From Chrysaora quinquecirrha (Eukaryota > Cnidaria > Scyphozoa > Semaeostomeae > Pelagiidae): 64,000 nt of DNA. Within the stretch, counting starts at the first letter, position 1; each line of letters begins with the position of its first letter. Below the pieces are notes generated by a model. The model made no database searches. It was not told where the DNA came from and worked only from the letters and a program-made list of their open reading frames with translations. Position numbers and translations under genes: made by a program. The stretch lies in the NCBI GenBank assembly GCA_014526335.1, contig JACTAT010000290.1, positions 362,579-426,578 of the forward strand. Direction: 5' to 3'. Below are positions 1 to 10,726 of this stretch, piece by piece.

Positions 1-23
1 ATTAACAAAACATTTTAACAAAC

Positions 24-222
24 CTCCGTTTCGGCAACCAGTTCTGGAAAGATCTTTATTTGCAACACCTATGTGCACTGTCTTTTTTGTAGTCTGTACA
101 TAATATTTTGTTTTTGATCCATCTGGAGGCATGTAAATCAAATTCTGGCCAGAGTGTGTTAAATGTACATGAACAAGTCGTTGATTTGAAAATAGACCTT
201 TTCCATATACTTCTATAAATAC
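24..222 (-). CDS. Exon 16: beta-rich segment ending in an EGF-like start
   Basis: The acceptor is tacag before GTATTT, and the frame enters in phase 0 directly after exon 15. The peptide starts VFIEVYGKGLFSNQ, contains HLTHSGQNLIYMPPDG, and ends LSRTGCRNGG. Alternating hydrophobic and polar residues suggest beta strands. The closing CRNGG resembles the first half of an EGF module. A GTTTGT donor after GGAG at 23 would give a phase 1 intron, as EGF exons usually have. The frame stays open to base 1, so the exon may instead run past the window edge. No named family was recognised for the beta-rich part. Confidence 0.8.
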
Positions 223-1254
223 CTGTACGTGAAAAAGAATCTTCAGCTGCAAAATGATTGCAATATCAAAGACATATTGTACTTCATCCATGATTTTTAC
301 TTTCAGGGTTTAAGGAAACCATGGATATTTTGGCAGGATGATAACAAAACATTGGGTAACTAGACAATTAGAACTGGCAATATTATCATCAAAATAAACT
401 TTTCTACCCCTTCATGGCACTAAAATGCTAAAATGGAAAAATGATGAATGAATTAAACAGTAGCTATCTTTTGAACTAGTTTTCCAAGCTATTCTTGTGA
501 GTTTCAAAAATTCAGACAATTCAAAGACTCTTTGTCTGGTACAAATTTACACTACTTAGGTAGACTTAATTTTTCTACGCTTGTCAAATTTGTTGATAAA
601 GAAATAGATGGAAGAAGAAATAGTGTCTTATATGTTATTGGCCATGAAATGAAATGTCGATGCTAACGTTTAGACTGCTTCTATTTACTCCCTATTTACT
701 GTTATGGAAGGTGCTGCGGCGTCGTATTCCGATGAAACTAGGTGTTCCAGTAGAGATCGTGGCTGTTCATATATAAGATATACTCTGCCATTGAAGTGTA
801 ACTGGTGAAACATCAGATCGCTCAATTTTACCTGCAAAGCTTGTGTGCGAGGACAGTGTTTTCAGTATTCGAGGGGTGTTCCTTTAACTGGACTCAACGA
901 CCTCAAGACCCCAGGCCATACGACTGTATGACCCAACAACCATACGACCCTATTTGAATTCAAAGTTGATTTTCTTAAAGGGCTTCAAGCCTTAATGCTT
1001 TTCATTTTAACTTTGATTATAGACAGCCAATAGGAATCATTTTGTCTGTGAATTTGACTTTGTGTACCTATTTCAGTAGCTATCATGATATCCATGCCAC
1101 GTGTTCAAATGTAAACATAATTTTGAATTTATGTTATTAGCCATTCTTTCGGGTTAATTAAAGGGCTTTCAAATGATAGTCCATGTTCAAAACTATGGTG
1201 TTGTTTTTCAACTTAGATTTTTATTCTTCAGCGTGGTTTAAGAGATCAAAGAAG
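223..1254. other. Intron sequence, no gene seen
   Basis: This is the left part of the intron between exons 16 and 15. No open reading frame with recognisable protein similarity, RNA gene or clear repeat structure was seen. A TATA-like stretch lies near 768-780, but nothing downstream supports it as a promoter. Confidence 0.5.
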
Positions 1255-1955
1255 GCCTAACTGAGAATTGCATAACAGAAGAATGTCTGGACCTGATTGA
1301 AAAACGCCGTAATCGAAAGCGGAGAGATCGCACACAGCTGAATATGAAGAGCTTAAGAAGTAGTACAGCAAAAATGTAAATACGCTAAGAGGAAATGGTT
1401 AGAAGACGCAATTGAAGGCGCTGAAAAGTTGTTCAATCTGGTAAAACCAAGGACATGTACAAATTGCCGCAGTCAACCAGGGCTTGGTTTAAAAAGCAAA
1501 ACTGGCGAGCTCATTCTTGATACTGAAGGTATCATGTATAGATGGTAAGAGTACTGTAAGAAACTGTTTGATGATGATAAAGTGGAAGATGATGACAACG
1601 ATTATTGTGACTTAGATGCTATAGGGTTAAAGCTCGATGTGCTGAAAGAGGAAATAATGAAGTCTATCCGCAACAGTAAGATCGATAATGGGGGCATTGA
1701 AGGCTGGATGTGATACTAATTTTGAATGTTTGAAACCGATCATTGACAAGATATGGGAATCGGAAGAGTTGGCTGAAGAATGGATAAAATCAGAATTGAT
1801 GGTTAAACCGAAGTTAGCAGAAACACAGAACTGTACAAAATACTGCTCATTAAGTCTGATTAGTCACGTATCGAAGCCTTTTTGGAAATATTGCGCCAAC
1901 GTTTAAACCATTTCGTTGGTCTAGAGATCGCAAGTAATATTTCAAATAATGTAAA
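1255..1955 (+). mobile_element. LINE relic (linker and start of reverse transcriptase), RTE-like
   Basis: Broken frames on the plus strand give ITEECLDLIEKRRNRKRR, then TGELILDTEG with a nearby EYCKKLF, then IDKIWESEELAEEWIKSEL and SLISHVSKPF. These match, in order, the linker and first reverse transcriptase motifs of the better preserved LINE at 17.1-19.0 kb (LIEDRRR, WKQYCEELY, SLISHSSKILLKII). Stops and shifts occur throughout. The catalytic core is absent, so this is a short dead fragment inside the intron. Confidence 0.7.
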
Positions 1956-1969
1956 GGAAAAGTGAAGAA

Positions 1970-2255
1970 ATAAACCAGTAGTGGCACAACACGCAGTCAA
2001 TGGCGACAAAACGAATGCGGGGCACCACATAGCGGCAAAAACGCCTTGGGGAGATATACCAGCAGTGGCACAGTACGCGGCAGCCATGGGAAACAAAACC
2101 AGAGGGGGCCCAAGCAGCTCGTTACGAGTTGCCGAAAATGTGATGTCACGCATTGGAGTGGTGATATAACGTACGCAGATTTGTAGATAGGCTACTAGAG
2201 GACAAAAAACGAGCCAGTTTTGTTAAAAGAAGAGAAGAATTGTGTACGGATCATC
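1970..2255 (+). repeat. Unclassified interspersed repeat, copy 1
   Basis: This shares a block of about 190 bp with 37,410-37,600, including CAGTRGTGGCACAGTACGCG, a CAGAGGGGGC core and the ending GAAGAATTGTGTACG. Copy 1 carries an extra, diverged start of the unit at about 1,975, giving an internal partial duplication of roughly 90 bp. It follows the LINE relic directly and could be a LINE 3' tail or a SINE. No convincing polymerase III boxes were seen. Confidence 0.6.
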
Positions 2256-3049
2256 AGCTGTCCACCTGTGGCAACGTTTCGGAGGGTTTAGGGGCAGAAC
2301 GTTATGTGACCACAGCCACCCCCAGAATCCTCTCCAAGGACACCTTAATGGATGCTGGACCTCCGTCCTCTTAATGGGCCCTGGTTCTTGGTACTTCTTA
2401 TGGGTCCTTGGTCGTCAAATTCAGGTATGCAATTTGTTGAAAACGCCGAGAGACAAAAATTTACATAGCAGTAAACCTCTTCCTGTGAATGATTTTGCAA
2501 AAAGACGAATCCAACATAACCCTAACGGATACTTGATACCCTTCTTTTGCAGAATAAATAACTCAATTATCTATCGTTGATTATTTACAGGACTTACTTT
2601 TTCAAGGCGTAGATTTACGCACTCCTTGGGAGTAGAACAAATGCCATCCTTTGTAATGACAACACTTCCCATGCCATTTGCTTTGATGTCTTCAAATAAC
2701 TAATAGAAAGAATAATACGTATTAACAGATGATATTAGTTTCTGCTTTAGTAGTCCACGCCTTTAAACGCGTTTGAGGATCAGCCCTACATTCTGTAGTT
2801 GATGTACTAGAAGATTTTGTTCTCATTATAAAGAAATCTACTGCTCATGCGCTTAATCAACAGTCTGGCTCTGGCTCTGCTGCTGGTTTCGGGGTATGAC
2901 ATGCGCATCAAAAGCATTTGAAGTATTAAATTTATCTTCAAACAGAAAATTTATTCTATTAAATTCTTCTAGTTCGTTATTTTTCTATTCACTGACTTTT
3001 ACCAAAATTGCATATTTCCTATAATATAGAAACAGAAAGTTTAGAATAC
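2256..3049. other. Intron sequence, no gene seen
   Basis: A plus-strand frame at 2,242-2,580 is open, but it has no recognisable domain and sits just after a repeat. A GGCTCT-type low-complexity stretch lies near 2,866-2,890. Nothing else was seen. Confidence 0.4.
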
Positions 3050-3275
3050 CTTCTTATGTGTCTGAGGTGTGAATATCCATAAATAGGTAGATTTTCCTAT
3101 TGTAGAATGATCTGACCCACATTTCTGCCATTTGCGTTCCAAGCTCTCCAGGTAATCGTTTACATCTCTCAAATATATGTTTCCAGTAAAAATAGCCCCT
3201 GACATTGCCGTTGTATGCGGTCGTCTCATTGCTGCGACTTTACTAAGAAGTTTTGGCTCCCAGAGAGTCTCAAAC
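3050..3275 (-). CDS. Exon 15: helical segment
   Basis: The acceptor is atgacag before GTTTGAG. The first base completes the CAG codon left over by exon 14 (phase 2 intron). The donor GTATTC follows AAGAAG in phase 0. The 75 complete codons include FETLWEPKLLSKVAAMRR and LESLERKWQKCGSD. The segment is rich in charged helix-forming residues with one Cys and resembles the end of a helical bundle. It joins the beta-rich exon 16. No family was recognised. Confidence 0.85.
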
Positions 3276-3946
3276 CTGTCATTGGAGTGATAAAAATGAT
3301 ATCAAATATTGTATGAAAATGTGAATAGTTAGTAATCACAATTTAATGATCAAGGAACATAAAGAGAGAAGTAATGAAACAACTCGATCAATCGTGGGTT
3401 TATAGAGTAAAAATTTACCAAAAAATTAGAAAATGGAATACACTTCAATAAGAAATAGCTAGGGCTTGATTTTAACTTTTTAGTAGCTATCTAATATCTT
3501 ACAAATTTTACATATACCGTATGATAGATTTGAACAGATCGCAAGTTTAGGGTTAATGTCCTGTCTTATAGACACCAAAACCTTAAAATTTGTGCTCTCT
3601 GTTTGACACACAATGCAATAAGTGAAGAATTAGGTGAAATGTTTTAATAGATAAAGGATAAAATTGGCACCAGCCCCTACTTACATACTTGCTTCATCAA
3701 AAATTATTGGGAATATCAATTCAAAGCAAATAGAATACTGAAGCAATAGTGACGACAATATCCTTTCCAGGCTTTGATTAAGATCAAAATGTGCTAAAGT
3801 TGATTTTGAGTTGTATATATGCATAGATACTACCTCAATATGATATAGCCTCAATTATTAGTTTCGTTGAAATTAATTGAATTATCCCACAATTATCTAA
3901 TTTGCCAAAAAAAATAATAAGTACAAATAGCAAAGGAATTCCTTAC
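3276..3946. other. Intron, AT-rich, nothing recognised
   Basis: This is the intron between exons 15 and 14. No repeat or reading frame worth reporting was seen. Confidence 0.5.
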
Positions 3947-4314
3947 TGAAAGGCAATTGACTTTAGGTATAGAGCGCGAAGAACTTGTCTTTCAGTGATC
4001 CTGAAAGAATCTATCATTCTTTCCTTAAACAGAAGTCGTGCTCTTTCAACAGTGGGATTATAGACAGCAATATTGTTTCCTTTTATGGCTTCTCTCATTT
4101 CTGCGATGGTTTTTGTTAATCGATTTCTTGCAAATTGATATTGCTTGAGTTTAATATCATGTTCAATAGCCAGTCCAAGGGTATTAAGCCTACCAAATGA
4201 GTAGTCAAAGAAAGTACCAATGGTTCCTTCCAATACATCTCCTGTAAATCCCGAATTCTCTATGAGGCATTTGAAACCGAGTAGCAAGTCATCTCTCTTT
4301 TCCAATGTCTGGAC
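3947..4314 (-). CDS. Exon 14: long helical segment
   Basis: The acceptor is tttaag before GTCCAGAC and the donor is GTAAGG after GCCTTTCA. The exon is 368 nt, entering in phase 0 and leaving in phase 2; the leftover CA plus the G of exon 15 gives Gln. The peptide begins VQTLEKRDDLLLGFKCLIEN and continues through EHDIKLKQYQFARNRL, TIAEMREAIKGNN and VERARLLFKERMIDSFR. Heptad-like spacing of hydrophobics suggests long amphipathic helices or a coiled coil. It is the longest exon of the gene. Confidence 0.88.
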
Positions 4315-5096
4315 CTTAAACATAAAGACCATTTTATATTCTGCTCAAGAATATCTCATACTTTCAATTACTTTCCCTTTCCATAATGAATTTACAGGGG
4401 TTTCATTGAAAATTAATAGCCGAAATTTGCAGTCATCAAAAGAGATCTAGACATTACAACTGCTCTAGTATGTCAAGATGCGTATTTAATACTTTTTCAT
4501 GTTTCATCAAGATCTTTAGTCAGGAATATAGAAATTTTCTAATCATTTGGAAAAGATGGATGCTTATGTTTATTGTTACATAGAAACAAGATTATGACGT
4601 AAGTTAGTTAAATATGGGCGTATTTTTTGGTCATATTCTGTTTTTAGCAGACGGCTTCTCTCTTCAGTAGACATCAAAAAGTATTTTTTTGGTACTGTCT
4701 TCTGAAAACAGCAGGTTTGGCAGGCCTTCAAAGCCTTCAATCTCCGAAGCTGGAAGGTTTCGCAGACATCGAAAGGAATTTCTTCTCCCTTTAAAATGAA
4801 TGGAGTTTGTTCTGATAAGCCTACCTTTTTTCGGCAGCTGTGTTTTTTGGTACCGGAAACTTTTTCCTGCTAGATATACCGCTTTCAGATTTCGGAAGGC
4901 TTGCCGAAAACAGGAGATTTCCAAACTCCCTATATTTTCAAGATGTAAACAGAATTGCACGTGTTATTGCATTTTTCTAGTTATTAGAAATTCATTAAAC
5001 TAGACACTTGTGCTAAGTATTCTTCTTGCACTATCAAAACTGTTGGCAGACGCTCTTGAAACTAGATTTGTATAATCAAAGGGTTTTATTATATAC
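4315..5096. other. Intron with no supported feature
   Basis: An open minus-strand frame at 4,664-4,960 overlaps an open plus-strand frame at 4,800-5,003. Both lie in sequence with short imperfect self-similarity (two copies of TTTTTTGGTAC). Neither has a recognisable domain or splice context. Confidence 0.4.
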
Positions 5097-5264
5097 CTTT
5101 AGTAATTCGACAGTGGCCACTGATGGAATATCGGAAAGCCTGGTTTGAAATGGGTCAGCTGCTTTGTATGGTTTAACTTGCATCATTATGTCTGCAAACT
5201 TTTTCATTTCTTCATATTGAGAGTGGCATTTCTGGTCTTTGGTTGGTTGTGAAATATCCATTAA
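5097..5264 (-). CDS. Exon 13: helical segment after the hydrophobic stretch
   Basis: The acceptor is ttttag before TTAATGG and the donor is GTATAT after CTAAAG. The exon is 168 nt, exactly 56 codons in phase 0-0. The peptide contains YEEMKKFADIMMQVKPYKAA and SVATVELLK. It follows the Gly-rich hydrophobic segment of exon 12 and reads as a mostly helical connector with one Cys (QKCHSQ). The ATG near its start is internal and need not be an initiator. Confidence 0.85.
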
Positions 5265-5551
5265 CTAAAATCAAATTGATAACTTTATTGAGTTTGATAT
5301 ATAGCATGCACTATCAGCTAATATAGAATTTTCAATCCCCTATTTGGGATTAAATTTCCGTACAAATTATTCATGAAATTTGCGCTATAACATTTGTAAT
5401 GGTAACAACTAAATTTATCTATATTGATTAAATTTGATTTGTTTAAATATGCAATATCCATATGAAGAATAACAACTTAAAATACCTTTTAACATTTCAA
5501 AATGATGCGGCGGGAATTAATTTCTTTTTTATTTGGATCGTTCTGCTTCAG

Positions 5552-6195
5552 GCAATAGACGATTCCACAAAGGATGGCGGCCGCTTATTTCACGCAATTT
5601 ATGATAGGAATATTTCCCCTAACTGCGCATAGCGACAAAATGTACGTCTTATAGAATTTGTTTGACCGACTGACCGGCTGATTTAGCTGTAAAAAATTTA
5701 GGCTGTCGAAAAGAAATCAAATCAAAATTGAGAAATTGTCAGAGAAGTCTTTTAAAAGTTTTATGCATAGTCTGTTGAAAAAAGTTTATTTTTGGTATTC
5801 AGCATCAGTAACTTGTATGATTTGAGAGATATTAACTATTTTGTGAGAATCTGTCTTCATTTTTTTATTTATTTAATGCTTCCAAGTATCTAACTGTTAT
5901 TCCTTCAACAAACTCATCAGCTACAAAACATTTAGAACAAAATTTTGCAGAGATGGTTTTTTCACGTGATAATCAAACATTCATTAGTATTTAAAAACTA
6001 TGAATCAAATTTAATATCTTTTATCGTAGTTTTCGCTCTAATTTTTTGTAGCTAAATCTGTCTATGTCAGCCGGTGAAAACGATTCTTTCGGACGAACGG
6101 AAGTAGATTTTGTAACTATGCGTAGCTAGGAGTCATGTTCCTATCATGCATTGCGTGAAATAAGCGGCCGCCATCTTTGCAGAACAGTCTATTGC
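5552..6195. mobile_element. Foldback/MITE-like element with long imperfect terminal inverted repeats
   Basis: The left end GCAATAGAC followed by GGATGGCGGCCGCTTATTTC (about 5,552-5,593) reappears reverse-complemented at about 6,150-6,195. Matching continues inward through TGATAGGAA, GCGCATAG-like and ACCGGCTG...GATTTAGCT blocks, giving arms of about 150 bp with mismatches. The interior codes for nothing. No target-site duplication was evident by eye. Elements of this form are non-autonomous DNA transposons. Confidence 0.75.
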
Positions 6196-7037
6196 GCCAT
6201 TGTTGAGGCTGAGGCAGGAACAGCAGTCAGATGCGAAATTTCAGAATTATAGAGATGGTAAACGAAGAAATTTGCCAAGTTTAGAAATTTGCGAGCACTT
6301 TCTCAGAATGACAAACATAGAGAAAAAATGTTTCATATGCGTGCGCGCAGACATCGCGGTCTGCTATGATGATGCCGCTGACCGTGGTTTTCAACATATT
6401 TTTCTGCAAAATTCAACTCCGAAAAAACAATTTTGCAAATAAACGTTTTATCTTGCTTAAAATCTTGAATTTCTTGATGTCGTTTGTTGATGGTCTGTGT
6501 GCTGAGACGTAAGATTTTGCCAGGTACGAAAGATCAGTTTTGATTTTGGACATGTCGTTCCTGTCTTTAAAATTGTTGTTTTTATTGTAAAATTCTTATG
6601 CTATCTTATCAATGTTCGAAGCTTTATTAATGAATATTTAGATGTTAAAAGAAGGGGAATCTTTGTGTTAAATTACAAACGCTATTTTAGAGTAACCATA
6701 TTTTGATATATCAGTTTTAAATCGCAGTATGCTATTCTATTGTGGTATGAAGGTGTGGAGAAATCAATCGTAGTGTTTACCATTCAGGACAAATTTACAT
6801 AAACAAACGTACAGTGAAGAAGTTTCAACAAAGCCGAAATACGAAAACGTTAAACCAGAGGAGAGCTGTGTGACTTGAAGAGTTACTCGGAAATTTTATT
6901 GAGTTCTATAGCTCAGTGTAAGCGTTGTCGGCTATCTGATCATGCAGTTTAGGTTGCAATCTCATCTATTGTGGCATGCCACTTGTAGAAAAAAATTAAT
7001 TCGCACTTGTATAGGGAATAGAATTTATTTCACATAC
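6196..7037. other. Intron sequence, no gene seen
   Basis: A plus-strand frame at 6,200-6,442 begins inside the flank of the foldback element and has no domain. The rest is AT-rich with no recognised feature. Confidence 0.4.
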
Positions 7038-7238
7038 ATTATTTACTACAGCAATGGCTGCTTCAATTTTTCCAAAAGGATCACCACCTGAAAAGGACAC
7101 GAATCCACCAACTAATACCAAAGCGAGTTTTGCTTCGTCAGCGGCGTATTTCTTTTTTTTGTCTTCGTTTGCTTGGTAGAGGTCTGTTTCAATTTTTTTT
7201 GCAAGTTTGAACATTTCGCTTTCCATGTCTCTTAGGTT
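7038..7238 (-). CDS. Exon 12: helix plus Gly-rich hydrophobic stretch
   Basis: The acceptor is ctttag before AACCTAAG and the donor is GTATGT after AATAAT. The exon is 201 nt, 67 codons, phase 0-0. A charged helix (NLRDMESEMFKLAKKIETDL) is followed by KLALVLVGGFVSFSGGDPFG and KIEAAIAVVNN. The hydrophobic part is about 14 residues, interrupted by Gly and Ser, so it is short and flexible for a transmembrane helix. Flanked by long amphipathic helices, it recalls the membrane-inserting tongue of alpha-helical pore-forming proteins of the ClyA/Hbl/Nhe type. That comparison rests on architecture only; a buried core strand pair is the alternative. Confidence 0.85.
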
Positions 7239-8930
7239 CTAAAGTAGAGAGTAGGTAGATAATCACAAAAAGGAAAGCTGCAGTTCTAAACTTAATACGA
7301 TCGAGTATTTTAAAAGAAAGATTATATTTTGTCAATATCCAATACATGTAATTTCTGATTTTGTTCTGAAGAGGCCATTCAATGGCTGTCTTTTTTCAAT
7401 ACAAAAAGCAGTGTCTGTAATTTTTGCAGCATTAAAGGATTGAGTCTTCATATTATCATCTCATTATTACGCTTAGACACAACCCAACCATTTCAGCCAT
7501 TCAATCTTCAAAGTTACCTCTCAGTGACACAAGCTCATTTGACATTATTCAAATAAACAAAAAAGGGTATGCCGATGTGAAAAGGCACTTTGTCCTAAAA
7601 ACCTTATGGAATGCTTTTGTGGGCGAGCAGTGTTAAAATTTGGGATCGACAGAGTTTTCGGAACATCGAAATGGCGAAGGCAAATAATCCGTATCTCATG
7701 CTTGGTGCACTCCATCCTCTCTCACAGAAGATGTGGCTTTCAAGTTATTTATTTTCAACACATAAGTTTGAAAACAAGAATAGTTATTTTGATGAAATTA
7801 TAGGAGGAGATATGCTCAGAAATGCCAAATTTTGCAAACTTTTGACGAGAAGTATTTCCTTGAAAACTGGTTCATAGGGAAAAAATATTTGGGAATTTAT
7901 GGTTGAAGACCCGATAAAGCTTGAGTAAAAGGTGATTTTACAGGAAGAATTTGCCTTTTCTGGCAATTCTAATTAACCTCTGTTCTTCACTTGATCAAAA
8001 ATATGCCTAACTTTGCTCTGTCATATTTTTAACAAGAAACTCTGAATTTGAAAAGGATTTCAAAATAGTACTGGAGGAAAGGAGGCTTAATATCGCGAGC
8101 AATGTAAATATAAAGTTCTGATTTTTAGCGGACAAATTACTGAACAATTTTTTTTCATGCATTCATAAAGATGCCAAAAATTATCAATTTCTTAAAACTA
8201 CTTTTAAATTTCAGTGAAGATAAAATCTGCACCAAGAAAAAAAATATATTGAGCATAAACCGTTGTCTATTCTGGGAAAATTCGCTTTTTCAAGAAATAC
8301 CGGTTTTTACTCTTTTAAGAAGAGCCAAAGAGGAATACTTCATTGGCCTAGATAGCACTCTTGCAGCTTCCGGACTAAACAATACCACTGACCGCTAACC
8401 CTATCTATCTCTTTTCTTCTTCACCTGTCTTGGCTCTTTGTTTTCTTATTATCTCAATATTTTACACTTATTATTATCACAACTTTTATCATTAGTATTA
8501 TTTTTATCATTATTAAGAAAATTTGTTTTATAATTATCCGTTTAATAATCATTTCTTTTTTATTACTATGATTTTTTTTAACCTCCTTATTGTTACCATC
8601 ACACGCACATCTTCCACATCGCAATGTGTCACTGCGAAACATCGACCTTGGCACCAATCATATTTCACCGACCATAAATGAAAAAAAAACATTTGTATAT
8701 AATGTAATTAGATTTATCCGTTTTCCACACTCTGAAGATAGTTGTCTTATGTGTCTTGCGCCGCGATGTTCATTCTTTGATTTTATTAGGGTAATACGTC
8801 ATGTCATTTTTTATGCTATTCGAACTTCGGATGGGGAAACAAGATAACTAGGGAATAATTGTGAATCGATCTGTGAAGCCTGGTGTAAAAATGGGAGTGA
8901 GCCTATTTGTTAAATACCCTCATTACTTAC
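7239..8930. other. Intron, no gene seen
   Basis: Several short open frames occur (7,606-7,877 plus, 8,171-8,398 plus, 8,590-8,847 plus). None has a domain or splice logic. A T/A-rich low-complexity stretch of ATT-like units occupies about 8,440-8,595. Confidence 0.45.
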
Positions 8931-9229
8931 TTCAATAGCTTTCGTCTTCAAAGTTTGCTCCAATTTCACCAGATTAAAAACTTCTTCCTTCTCTAATTCA
9001 GCAGAACGTATCATGTTCTCGGACGTAAGTTTGATATTTATTTTCATAATATCATTTCGTTCAATGACACTCAATATTTCATTGATGTGCTGTCCTCGCT
9101 TATCAGCTCTTTCCAACAATCTATCAACGTTACGTTTTTCTGTTTCTAAATCCAATGATGGAAACTCATTTTCTTTGTATCCAAAATAATTCAAACCACT
9201 AGACATTTGCATCATTATTCTATTGCAAT
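8931..9229 (-). CDS. Exon 11: coiled-coil/helical segment
   Basis: The acceptor is ttttag before ATTGCAAT, and AT completes the codon begun by the last T of exon 10 (Tyr). The donor GTAAGTAATG after GAA is strong, and the exon leaves in phase 0. It holds 99 complete codons including LDLETEKRNVDRLLERADKR, INEILSVIERNDIMKINIKL and LEKEEVFNLVKLEQTLKTK. High Glu/Lys content and regular hydrophobics indicate a long amphipathic helix or coiled coil. Upstream lies the 11.6 kb transposon-filled intron. Confidence 0.9.
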
Positions 9230-9501
9230 CTAAAAATGGAAATATACAATTATGACAATAAACCAACCAATTCATCATCAAAGATTACTGGAGCAATATG
9301 TTTCCATTCTATGGACATTCTTGTACTTCATGTTATTTGAAATTTGAGCAATTATGATTAGTTTTGTAGATCTGCAAGTTTGCGTGAGCATCAAGCGGAA
9401 AACATAGCTATTGTTGATATACAAATTCATAATAAATATCTTTGCTTCAAAAAGTGAAAAAAATGACCAAAGCAAAATTTCCTTTGTCTATAATCTTTAT
9501 G

Positions 9502-9781
9502 TACCGTAAATAACGGAATTAGTGCCCCCAGCCAAAAAACTGCCCCTGCCGAATAACCGCTCCTGCCCGAATAACCATCCCCTAAAACAAATAGGGGGCG
9601 GTTATTTCGTCATACAGTAACTAAAACGGGCGCTTTTTTGAAACTAGCGAAGATAATAAACATACTAGGAGTAGTTATTATGTAAATGTATTTGATGTTG
9701 ATATGGAGATGTATTAAGTGCCCCCTCTAAAAATGAAATTTAAAATAAGCGCCTTGGGCGCTAATTCCGTCATTTATGGTA
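9502..9781. mobile_element. MITE with 26-bp TIRs and TA ends (Tc1/mariner-like)
   Basis: The left end TACCGTAAATAACGGAATTA followed by GTGCCC matches the reverse complement of the right end (TACCATAAATGACGGAATTA followed by GCGCCC) with few mismatches. The element is 280 bp, non-coding and bounded by TA dinucleotides, as expected for a mariner-type target. Internal GCCCC/GGGGC tracts add secondary structure. It lies about 270 bp upstream of exon 11. Confidence 0.85.
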
Positions 9782-10726
9782 TTTATAGTCTATATTTTCT
9801 TATAAAGGGTGTTCCAAAGAAAAGGAACCCGGTAAAGAAAAGTCAAAGTCAAAATTTAATTTTTCAGCATGAAATTTGGTACGCATATTTTTGAAGGAAT
9901 GAGAATTATGCCACATCAATTTAAAATGTTTTACTTCATGAAAGAAACAAAACTTTGACACAATATTTTTTTCGTCAACACTAAGAGCAGTCAAATGTGT
10001 ACTTCAAAAAAGCACAACTCGCCATAAACAATTTTTGAGACAATTTGTCCATCTAAATCAATCATTTTTCAAACCTTTGGCCTGAACTAACCAATGGTTG
10101 TATAAATAAACCCTTCATGTAACTTATTCCCGCAACAGAAATCCTGAATTGCATGGAAAATGCAAATATCAATGAAATTCATTCAAGCATATTTTTGTGG
10201 ACACGAAACATGAAAACTTATCCTTTTACTAACTTAAGTGTATGTACACAGTAAATATTATGACAAAATTCTATTGGCCTTGAAGCTACGGTTCCTAAAT
10301 AGAAAGCCCTGTATATACTGATGTATCTCTGTCTTCATTCTTCCTTTGCTATTTCCAACTTATAGCTTTAATAGTTTTCAGTTGCCCATTTCATACTATT
10401 CTCATCTTGTTACTAGGTTTTTCACCTAAACATTACCCTTACCGTTGCCTGTACCCGCAATTTTGCCCTAACTCTGAACCTTATCATTAACCTTACTGTT
10501 ACCATGTCTTATCATCTTGCCTCTACCCTGACCCTAAACCTTTATCTTGAGCTACATTTCTGCATTTCTCAAAGGATTTGTATCTATTACTTGGTACTTC
10601 TAACAAGTGGCTTTCTATGAGATTTTCAAGAGGGATTCTGAAAAATGACTTTTGATAACAACAGTTTTAACCACACTCTATTTTTTAAGCAGCAACTGCT
10701 TGCCATTGTAATTCAAAAAATTTTGT
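9782..10726. other. Intron sequence, no gene seen
   Basis: This stretch contains a degenerate run of short CCCTAA/ACCTTA-like motifs at about 10,430-10,550. It is not a perfect telomeric array. Nothing else was recognised. Confidence 0.45.

Noticed and set aside
1860..2153. Minus-strand open frame similar to one at 37,056-37,553
   Set aside because: The similarity is due to a shared interspersed repeat, not to a conserved protein.
4664..5003. Opposing open frames as a host exon
   Set aside because: No splice sites in phase with exons 13 and 14, which already join directly; no recognisable domain.
7001..7037. Longer exon 12 ending at a GTGCGA donor
   Set aside because: It would leave one base and break the frame of exon 13. 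The GTATGT donor at 7,037-7,032 restores phase 0.
10430..10550. Interstitial telomere-like CCCTAA array
   Set aside because: The motifs are too irregular to call; no perfect tandem units are present.
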